Origin: Selaginella moellendorffii
Lineage: Eukaryota; Streptophyta; Lycopodiopsida; Selaginellales; Selaginellaceae
NCBI RefSeq assembly: GCF_000143415.4
Contig: NW_003314269.1
Coordinates: 86,401 to 150,400, forward strand
Reading direction: 5' to 3'
DNA length: 64,000 nt
Shown: positions 55,906 through 64,000 of the stretch, piece after piece
Numbering within the stretch: the stretch's first letter is position 1
Layout of the letters: the number at the start of each line of letters is the position of its first letter
Translations under genes and position numbers: made by a program
The notes under the pieces: model-generated
What the model saw: only the letters and a program-made list of their open reading frames with translations
The model's database searches: none
Told to the model about the DNA's origin: nothing

Positions 55906-57065
55906 AATTAGAGAAATGATCAAGCGCAATCTAGATTCTGTCCTCCAGACTCCAAAATCTGCGAAGGGTTTCTGCCCAAGGACGAATCTCGAGCATTGAG
56001 ACTGCGGGCAATCTGACATCATGTTTAAGATTAGTAGAGTTTTATTTCGTTGTTTATTTTAAACTTTATCGGACAGGTTAATAGAGTAATGCAAGAACGG
56101 ACTTAAGGATATTGACCAGTGCACCCAGCACTAGGAAAATGCAGACAGAAGCATAGCATCGGTTGTGGGTAGTGGCGTTGCTGCCACTTATCATGCCTAG
56201 TAGTAGTAGTTGTTCGCAGCAGCTTAATTCTCCAGAGCAGTACTTTCTTTTGAATAGTCACTCTTTTGCACTTCTCACACTGCCTCGTCCATTTAGACCA
56301 TTTTAGTTCCGGAATGGCTGTCCTGGTTTTCTATTCCCAGAGCAGACTGATTCAAGGGATAGTTCGCTGACATTTTTGGTGACCAAAACCAATTCCTTGA
56401 TTCTGCCGAATGCAAAGGCCACCTGGCCTGGTGGGAACATGATGCGAACATAAAATACTTAAATTTCATGATACAGTTTTAATAGAGTAATCCCAGCACC
56501 GACTCAAGGATATTAACCAGTGCACCCAGCACTAGGAAAATGCAACTGCCAAAGATAATCACGGAAGATTGATAATTCCTGAGGCTCACGAGATCAACTT
56601 TAATGAACTTGATTGGTGTCTACATACAGATACTTGCAGATGATGCCAATGATAATCGGCCACCAACATCACAATGATCCCCCAATGATCTCAAGGATGA
56701 TAATCACTGGATAAAGGATGACACCAAGCAAAGGAACTTTGAGATGCTCACGATAACAGTTAGATCAATTTTGATGAACTTGATTGGAGTCTCACTATAA
56801 TGGCATTGCCCAGACACCCAACGATAATCAGGCAAGGGAAGCCACCAGGGATGTGTATCACAATGATCTCAAGGATGATAATCATCAGATAAAGGATTGA
56901 CACTTAGCAAAGGAACTTTGAGGACAAGGTCTGAGTCTCTTGGCTTTCACTAGGACCCGTCCCAATGCGCGCTGTGGTGGCGAGTAGAGAATGTGATGTT
57001 GTGGTTGTGGCTTCACCCTAAACCAGTGAAGCCACAAGCCAAGGCAAAGAACCTTGTCTTCAAAG
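55903..57065 (-). repeat. inverted composite duplication (of 48105-48345 and 49660-50580)
   Basis: 55905-56140 is the reverse complement of 48105-48345. 56143-57060 is that of 49660-50580, including the remnant exon-2 pieces of the hydrophobic gene and the unknown exon fragment. Two separate source segments are joined, which points to a complex rearrangement rather than one inversion. Confidence 0.75.
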
Positions 57066-57109
57066 TTTCCTTCACACTATCCAAGAAATATTAGAAAATT
57101 AAATTGAAG

Positions 57110-57526
57110 AAAATGGCAAAATCAAGCATAACATTCGTTCTGACATTTTCTTGCCTCATCCTTGCGAGTGTTGTTCATGTTTCAGCGTTAGACAGTGATG
57201 TTAGTGGAGACCTCTCTGGTATAGTATATATAACTTGGTCTAAAGTTATGTTTGACTCTTTGTCTATGAAAATCTTGTTGTATCCAAATCAGCTGGACAT
57301 GCATTGCAACAAAGTCGTCGTCCACGTCAGATTTCACACTAAAGCTAAGATTCCTCTCGTGGTCATGGACTCGGTTCTGCCGCCATGTGCCTTTGACTTG
57401 GTGGCAACGTCACCAAGAAGGCCAGCACACTCTCACTTGAATCAATTCGCTCACCAGGGCAGCCATTCAGAACTCAAGGTGAAAGACACAGAGCTGCAAC
57501 CAAGTAGTATTTATGGGACAGACTAA
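57110..57526 (+). pseudogene. chimeric frame: hydrophobic-gene signal exon fused to an unrelated module
   Basis: Exon 1 (MAKSSITFVLTFSCLILASV..., 57110-57215) continues through the former intron, open in frame (GIVYITWSKVMFDSLSM), and switches at about 57268 to the module found at 48345 (KILLYPNQLDMHC...). The result is a continuous frame of about 138 codons with a signal peptide, lacking all hydrophobic segments of the family. Probably a rearrangement by-product, but it has a start, a signal sequence and a stop. Confidence 0.5.
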
Positions 57527-57900
57527 TATACTACTAGGCATGATCACGTGACGCAAGCGGCACAATGCCGCTACCCAAAACAGATGCTGTGGTAGTGGCC
57601 ATAGCGGAAAGCCATGCAGTGCTTGGAGAGACTGAAGAATGGCACAAGCACTTCCGGCACAAACAACACCACCGTAAAGACTCATCAGTCTCGCCGCTGC
57701 TGACCCGGCACTGATCCCCACCACCCCGAAACCCATAGCTCGATGCCCACAGAATCTATGACCAGCCCTCCAGCCAAAACAGCAGCAATCGCCAACAGCA
57801 TCTTGTTGAACAAAAGAAAACACCTCGTGCTGATGGTGAACAGCGCTTTCAGGTCATCTCCTTGAAACCCGAGGGTGTAAAGATTCAGTCTCATAGATTT
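57467..57900 (-). pseudogene. Ifi-6-16/ISG12-like gene, decayed copy 2
   Basis: The same organisation as at 48560-48975: NKMLLAIAAVLAGGLVIDSVGIE in one frame, GFGVVGISAGSAAARLMSLYGG and AGSACAILQSL in the next. The upstream Met at 57894 (MRLNLYTLGFQGDDLKALF) may be the original start. Confidence 0.45.
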
Positions 57901-58199
57901 TTCAGACCACTCTGCCGATGTGGATTGAAGACTCTCTTGTTGGACTGCTGGCTTCTGGCTTTAAAGATTGTATAAATTTAATTAGAAACGTAAGATTTCC
58001 CCTAACATTTAGTCAGAAACGTCATAGCTTCAACATAAGCCTATATAAAAAAGTTTGGTAGAATTTGTAGAGTATAACATGTTTGCACATAAGGGGTGAT
58101 GCTATCTACCTACTCTTCCTTTACTCACTCTCAAGCTTGAGCAGCCCTTTGCTCCTTCGTTCATATGTTGTGCCTCAGATTGATAACTAAGCAACATTA

Positions 58200-58570
58200 G
58201 GTGATTAAATCGAGCATGATGTTCATGCATGCCTCCTCCTTGCGAGTTTTTTTTTTTCATGTTTCAGCCATGGTGGAGACATCTTTGGTATGGCAAACTT
58301 GCTTTCTAAAGCTTGCGTCGTATCCAGTGGGGAAAAGAGTTTCCACAAGGGTTATGAGGTAAGAATGCATCTGAATCAGAACAACTATGTAGGTTTAAGA
58401 GTGTGATCCAAACCTTGAACAGAGTCATTTTTTAAAACATCTGAAAGTATATTTTCCCATTGGAGAAAGTGACGACATCACTTCCCGCAGCATCACGACG
58501 TCACTAATCTCATTTGGTTTCCTAGGATCAGATTTATGCTCAAATTTAGGATAAAAGATGACACTTAGCG
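58200..58570 (+). pseudogene. hydrophobic-gene exon 1 remnant
   Basis: 'gatgttcatgcatgcctcctccttgcgag...catgtttcagccatggtggagac' matches 49311-49382. There is no exon 2, because the duplicated unit ends at 58570. Confidence 0.6.
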
Positions 58571-59112
58571 AGTCATGCCTTTAAATACTCGACAAATCAC
58601 TAAATATGGTTCTTTGTTTATAATTAGTTACAAAACTATACCAAACTTTTAAGCCACCTGTAAAGTAAATCAGGACTTTTGCAATGAGTATATCTTAAAT
58701 ATTTCATTATATCTCATGTAATCGCTTTTCAAAATAGGAGAACAGCCGAATATACTCTTCCAGTTATAGGATTCAGTTATAGTTCCACAAGAAAGTGAGA
58801 ATTGTTGACGTCACACTTAGGTATTTTCAAAGGGCATGTCTGTCCTTACAAGGGGACTAAGTTGCTGTAGCAGCTGCGAGGGGCTAGCTGAAGGCTGGCA
58901 GAACTGAATCTATCTATAGCTAGCATAAGCATGTGTAGATGTCAAGAAAAATTTGGCATTGTCAATATAGGTCTAAACGGTGGTTTATTTTATGTAAAGC
59001 TAAACTTCTCACCCTTGGATTTCCTAGTTGAAAAAGAAATGAATTTCCAGTTTAAAAAACACAGTTAATTCAAGATTTGTTTTATTTTAAACATTGTGCA
59101 TTTTATCAGAGC

Positions 59113-59715
59113 TTAATAGAGTAATCCCAGGACCGACTGAAGGATATTAACCAGTGCACTCAGCACAAGGAAAATGCAACTGTTTGGAGTAACAAGGATA
59201 ATCACACTCTGCAGAAGCTTGATAGTTGTAATGAGGCTCACAATAACAGTTAGATCAACTTTGATGAACTTGATTGGAGTCCACACAGGAATGGCATTGC
59301 CCAGATACTTGCAAATGACGCCAATGATAATTGGGCAAGGAAAGCCACCAGGGATGTAAATCACAATGATCTCAAGGATGATAATCACCGGATAAAGGAT
59401 GACACATAGCAAAGGAACTTTGAGGACGAGGTCCTTTAGACTGGCTATAACTTGAGTGACTAATTCAAGTACTTTGTCAACTACATCCAGTGGGACACCA
59501 ATGTCTGATGCTGATGAAGTTTCATTTGTGGGAAGTACCCCCTTTAGAGACCTCATAGTGCCTTGCCAGAACGATTTAAGAGTTAACAAACAAAACTTTA
59601 GACCAAGTTATGGCATACCAGAGAGGTCTCCACTAACATCAGCTGAAACATGAAGAACACTAGCAAGGAGGAGGCATGCAAGTGGGAGAATAAACACAAT
59701 GTTTGATTTTGCCAT
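59113..59715 (-). CDS. small hydrophobic secreted/membrane protein, second intact copy
   Basis: Exons 59619-59715 and 59113-59561 with a 57-nt intron (59562-59618) give 181 residues, the same length as the gene at 33775-34377 and differing by few residues (for example KGVLPTN, LELVTQV, VLGLLY). The signal peptide MAKSNIVFILPLACLLLASV and two hydrophobic regions are intact. The TATA-like box 59771-59784 is conserved. Because the neighbouring fibrillin copy has decayed while this frame has not, selection on this gene is plausible. Confidence 0.75.
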
Positions 59716-59829
59716 TTCTTCGATTTAATCTGCTTAGATAGTGTGAGTTATCAATCTGAGGGACATTCATGCCTTTAAATACTCGACAAATCACACCAAA
59801 CTTTTAGGCCACCCATAAGCAGGACTTTC

Positions 59830-60470
59830 GCGATGAGTACTGTGATTTCATCTCAAGCTCCAAAAGTCCGCTTCGTCTATCCAATCATAGGGAAAGTATC
59901 CTCGAATATCCTTGGCCAGCCGAATATGCTCGTCCAGATATACGTTAATAGATCGCTCCAATTATTTGTACTGGTAAAATCTGTAAAAACTTACCAGCCT
60001 TTACCCAAGGGAGGGACTGGTAAACTCCAGGTATCACTTCGAAGAAGCGCGCCAGTAAACCTATTGCCAGAAGAACATATCAAAGGAAATCACCACTGGA
60101 GTGGAATTCCACTCTCTTGTCCGAGACAACTTCCATCGTGGACGCCACCACGAACGCGGTGGAAATTTATGACATTGTTTAATCGATTCTCGCCCCGCAT
60201 AGAACAAGAGCCTAGATTTCATTCCTGTGGTCTTTATTCTTCTTTCACCTGGAGAATGTCGCCAGCGCGAGTGCCAAATAGAGGCGCCTTGTCCACGATG
60301 AAGAGCTGCTCCTTCTCGGTCGTCCACAGCATCCTCCACGTCCCTGAGAGGCGCGAATCGGTGGTGATTCCATCCGAGCTCGCCAACTCGGCAGCGAGCG
60401 CCTCAAATGCGCGAAGAATCCTCTCTTTTCTCCTCTTGTCCTTCTGGCTTCTCAGCCCTCTCTCATCGTG
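59830..60470 (-). pseudogene. fibrillin pseudogene
   Basis: Matches 34500-35210 with deletions in every exon, for example loss of 'ctccagagg' from the PPSGAF coding segment near 60150 and of the donor region of intron 2 near 60105. It is truncated at 60470, where the 5' third of exon 1 is replaced by a hydrophobic-gene fragment. The plus-strand 212-codon frame over it is antisense and not a gene. Confidence 0.8.
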
Positions 60471-60862
60471 AGATCTCTAAAGGAGGTACTTCCTAGAAAT
60501 GGAACTTCATCAGACATTGGTGTCCCACTGGATGTAGTTGACAAGTACTTCGAATAGTCACTCAAGGTATAGCCAGTCTAAAGGACCTCGTCCTATGTGT
60601 CATCCTTTATATGGTGATTATCATCCTTGAGATCATTGTGATCCTTGCCCAATTATCATTGGCGTCATTTGCAAGTATCTGAGCAATGCCATTCATGTGT
60701 GGACTCCAATCAAGTTCATCAAAGTTGATCTAACTGTTATTGTGAGCCTCACCACAACTATCAAGCTTCTGCAGAGTGTGATTATTCTTGTTGCTCAGGG
60801 CAGTTGCATTTTCCTTGTGCTGGGTGATATCCTTCAGTTGATGCTAGCATTACTCTATTAAG
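60471..60862 (+). pseudogene. hydrophobic-protein exon 2 pseudogene
   Basis: Begins 'gagatctctaaaggaggtact' (RSLKEVL) and runs to '..ctagcattactctattaag' (LALLY stop), with many small deletions. No exon 1. Joined head-on to the fibrillin pseudogene. Confidence 0.75.
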
Positions 60863-61128
60863 CTCTGATAAAATGCACAATAACAACCAAATAAATCTTT
60901 AATTAACTGATTTTTCTAAAATTAAAATTGCAAATATCGTTAAATATGTTGTTTTAAGTCTTTGCCCTTTTCCGACTAACGCCACTAAACTGGAGAATCA
61001 TCATTAGCTTTATTTGGTTTTTTCCCACAGATTTGGAGTCTCTTCCACCAGAATCGTCCAAGCACAATCACATGAAAGGCGATTATTGTTGTCCCTTTTA
61101 TTGTTTTGACAAACAAATTGCTGTTCGC
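60863..61128. other. intergenic, no gene recognised
   Basis: AT-rich spacer between the exon-2 pseudogene and the convergent GST gene. Presumably contains the GST 3' UTR. Confidence 0.5.
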
Positions 61129-62165
61129 CTATGATTTGTTTTGAAATGCTCTAATAAGGGAGTCATGGACATCGGTAAAATGTGGTGAGAGGGTCTCCTT
61201 CACATTGCCTAACCATTTTCTTATCTTTTTTTTGGAGTCCAAGAAGGACAAATACTTCTCCTCCCCCAAGAGCTGACACAAAACAAGTAAGAAGACTAGG
61301 TGGTAGAAAAGGAAGTAAAGATAATTACCTCTAGCTCCATAATCTCACAGGAAAGGATCAAATCGGCAACACTTGGCTGAGATGAACCTCCCAGAAAGTT
61401 GGTATTTCCATCCAGCCATATGTCCTCAATGTTTGAGAGAGCAGATTGCAGAGTTTTCTCTGCATCTGCAATTGCCTTGGTGTCTTTTGGAGCACCATTC
61501 ATGGGAAATATAACTTCTGCCAAGAACAAGCCAGCTGCAAAGGGCGTGTCCAAATCTTACGGTTAATCGGATTCATAGAATCAAATATTTACTTACTTGC
61601 ACCCCGGCGAAGATTTCCATGGTGCCAGTCTAAAATACTGTCGATCTGAGCTCTCTGCTGTGGATCTGATGGATACCTGATCCAAAACAAAAGCAGATTT
61701 CATTAGGGACTTTTTAGTATAAACCTACCAGTTATCAGGAACTCCAGGACAGGTTCCAGCAAGGTATTTCAGAATTGCATGGCTGCAAAGTCTACTTGTA
61801 AGTCTGATCAAGCTATAATAGTAGGTTTCAAGAGACCTTTCAAAGAGCTTAAATCCATTCTCCACAATTGCTGGAACTTGGCCCATGGGATTGATTGCTA
61901 GAAAAATGAAAGAAGTCCTCATGAAACAAGAAAAAAGATGGTACCTTACCTTTAAACTCAGTCGTCTTGTGCTCTCCCTTCAAAATGTCAAGGTGATGAA
62001 CCTCTGCTTCTATGTTGTTCAGTCTATATGCACACACAAAAGTTTATCATGGAAAACTTTGGAGCAAAGAAAAGAATTGAACTACTTGCAAAAGATAATA
62101 ATTGCTCGTGATGGCTGTGAGATGATGTTAACATAGAGATGGAGATCCTTCTTGCCTTGCTCCAT
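61129..62165 (-). CDS. theta-class glutathione S-transferase
   Basis: Seven exons: 62086-62165, 61950-62023, 61837-61897, 61729-61782, 61597-61676, 61329-61534, 61129-61272. The introns are 62, 52, 54, 52, 62 and 56 nt. The product is 232 residues, normal for theta GSTs. The N-terminal thioredoxin-fold domain has LYVNIISQPSRA with the presumed catalytic Ser16, NPMGQVPAI with the cis-Pro, and FESHAI (70-75), which contacts the glutathione gamma-glutamyl group. The helical C-terminal domain includes YPSDPQQRAQIDSILDWHH and SVADLILSCEIMEL. It ends FQNKS without a SKL peroxisomal signal. It conjugates glutathione to electrophiles or reduces peroxides, in the cytosol. All splice borders are GT-AG and restore family sequence, so the gene looks functional. 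Confidence 0.92.
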
Positions 62166-63596
62166 TTTTACTTGTGATCCTTTTTTCTAACTCTCGCCTA
62201 TAAGAACTACTCTCTTTGGTGAGGCCGCTGTCCCTGGGCATAGGTGGCAACGACACAAGAAAGATAAACACAATCGATAAGAAACAACTGTTTCTTAGGG
62301 TGGAGCATATCTCCAACTTTATGCTTAGATTCTATTTTGCTTCAAACATTAATTCCTATCACCCTATATTTAAAAGATGCTTGAATATTCTAGGATATTT
62401 AATGGTTGTGATTCATTTAGATTAATCTGTATTATAACTTATAAATATATTTATAATTTATAAGCTTTCCTAAAAACTTCTTAATTATTGTACCATCTTA
62501 TGGATGGTATGCAATAAGATTAATCTTGTATTTATAAATTATAAACATGTTTATATTTATAAAATTTGGCCTCACAATTATGCACATTTTAGGCTTAAGA
62601 TGAATTCTATAATTGATGCTCTAACACTCTAGTACTAAGAGTAAAGTTAGACCATAAACATTTACAATATAATTATTATAAATTTAAAAAGATGCATACA
62701 TGGTTATATAGAAAATTCATTGTAGAGTATAATAAGGTCACTAGTCAATGCAAGTTTGAAACTCTCACCAAATCATTCTAATATATGACCATTATGGCCA
62801 CAAATATGTGATGAATACTGATTTGGCTTCATATTGACTTCTCTTCTACTTGAATCACATATTGATCAATTAAATTAATAAATAATATAAACATGAATAA
62901 CACTAATATTAATCACACTAAGTGATGCTATGTATAAGTTTTATAAAATTTAGATATTCAGTTACAAAAGCGGTAAACTTAGAAAATGGCTTAGCTTATT
63001 TTAGTATATTTTGTTTCAGCCTTAGTTTCTGTACACATAAATCAAGAATGTTCAGATATATTTTTGACACACTACATTCATAAATGTGATTGTCATTACA
63101 CACTGTTTAGAGGAAAGTGTTGATAGTGTATTGAGAGGATCTTCCACACATGCTATTGTGGATTCACATTTGGCTTCAGCAAGTGACTATTGTGGTTGTG
63201 AATCACATGCTAAGACAACCAAGAGGAGATGTTATTTGAAAAATAACAAAAGGAATTTTGTTATTTTATGTTGCATTTATATGTCCTCTCTAGCTGTGAA
63301 TAACAATTTTAAATTTTAGAATAACTTTTTTAATAAAGCCACACATATGGTAGAACAGAGTGGCTAACATATGTTAAGATCCACACATGCTAGCAAGTTC
63401 TTAATGCAAATACCAAACTAACTAGCAGACTCTCCTTATAAGTGATGTAGCTTCAACATTTCATCTAGCATATCAACTCTATTAGAGTATCTCATAAAAT
63501 CTTGATAAAAACCATTAAACATAAGTTGAATAATGGTTGTTAACAGTATTGTAAGATTCACAAACCAAAATGTTGCAACACTTTATAAATATGGGG

Positions 63597-63600
<4 letters not shown>
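62166..63600. other. AT-rich intergenic region, no gene recognised
   Basis: The first part must hold the GST promoter. 'acttataaatatatttataatttataa' and similar low-complexity blocks occupy 62430-62600. The 77-codon frame at 63086-63319 has no features. No RNA gene seen. Confidence 0.5.
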
Positions 63601-63602
<2 letters not shown>

Positions 63603-63653
<51 letters not shown>

Positions 63654-63664
63654 GGGGGGGGGGG
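63603..63664. repeat. (GA)n microsatellite followed by a G-run
   Basis: About 23 GA units (63604-63649), then roughly 14 G residues interrupted once by T. Confidence 0.95.
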
Positions 63665-63700
63665 AAGATCTTACACATAAATGTTAAAGAGATATTAGAT

Positions 63701-64000
63701 TGTAAGTAACCCAATATAGAGGGAAAAAGCTAAAAAATGAGAGTGCATATTTTTTTTCTAACCAGTTAAGGTTTTGAGGTATTTTGAGTTAAGTATCCTT
63801 GAGTTTGAATAGTATTAAAATAAATGACCTCTTGTCGGATTATAACCAATAAAAGAGAATGGTTTGATATAAAGAAAAAGGGCATATAAACAAGAATACA
63901 CCCACTTTTTCAATCGGTTTTAGTATTCTTAGGTTTGAGTAGTATTAAGTTTGAGTCTTAGGTTTAGTAACTTTTAAGAAAATTCAAATTCAAAGTTTAC
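63701..64000 (+). mobile_element. diverged TRIM LTR reaching the window end
   Basis: Begins TGTAAGTAACCC and shows the TRIM LTR order: 'agggaaa...gagtgca...ccagttaag...ttgagtttgaatagtatta...tgacctc'. The second half of the LTR is partly repeated (63850-64000) and runs to '..caaagtttac' at the edge. Confidence 0.55.

Larger units (their letters stand above)
57268..58570. repeat. 1.3 kb direct repeat, copy 2 (partner 48345-49640)
   Basis: Near-identical to 48345-49640 with small indels (a 13-bp insertion near 57585, deletion of 'ctgggg' near 58085). Confidence 0.85.
58575..60470. repeat. segmental duplication, copy 2 (partner 33120-35350)
   Basis: Same gene order and orientation as copy 1. 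It lacks about 330 bp through scattered deletions and ends abruptly at 60470 inside fibrillin exon 1. Confidence 0.85.

Noticed and set aside
59833-60471. 212-codon plus-strand frame
   Set aside because: Antisense through the fibrillin pseudogene, produced by deletions in that copy.

Overview
The window is nuclear DNA of a land plant, most likely a lycophyte of the Selaginella type. That assignment is inference: the intact genes have several spliceosomal introns of only about 50-65 nt, gene spacing is tight, a theta-class glutathione transferase and a plastid fibrillin are present, and the rest is layered LTR-retrotransposon debris. A 100-base N gap at 10673-10772 shows it is a scaffold.

Layout. 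1-13 kb: AT-rich, heavily decayed retroelements (LINE-like fragment, Ty3/gypsy gag, protease, RT and integrase remnants on both strands, a gapped LTR). 13.08-22.12 kb: a roughly 9 kb DNA transposon bounded by 24-bp perfect terminal inverted repeats. It carries a leftward multi-exon gene with a ParB-like motif (now holding stop codons), a rightward transposase-like gene that lacks its C-terminal half, and about 20 copies of a 22-bp palindrome (half-site ATGGCATGAGG). Most short introns of the leftward gene contain one palindrome each. This is the most unusual object in the window. 22.3-33 kb: large LTRs with GAGTCC-type internal repeats, including a LARD-like element (truncated 5' LTR, primer-binding site, 4 kb non-coding interior, 1.8 kb 3' LTR). 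33.1-36.4 kb: gene island with an intact gene for a small hydrophobic secreted or membrane protein, an intact fibrillin gene and a truncated second hydrophobic gene. 36.7-37.9 kb: two TRIM elements, one nested in the other, each with a perfect 5-bp target duplication. 38-47 kb: gypsy remnants with further TRIM insertions. 47.4-60.9 kb: a mosaic of direct and inverted duplications of the hydrophobic-protein gene, an Ifi-6-16/ISG12-like fragment, fibrillin fragments and a Ty1/copia remnant. 61.1-62.2 kb: an intact seven-exon theta GST gene. 62.2-64 kb: AT-rich DNA, a GA microsatellite and a decayed TRIM LTR.

Genes that look functional are the GST (61129-62165), the fibrillin (34513-35329) and two hydrophobic-protein genes (33775-34377 and 59113-59715). 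The other coding traces are mobile-element or pseudogene remnants. Exon boundaries were worked out by hand from reading frame, GT-AG borders and protein-family continuity, without transcript data.
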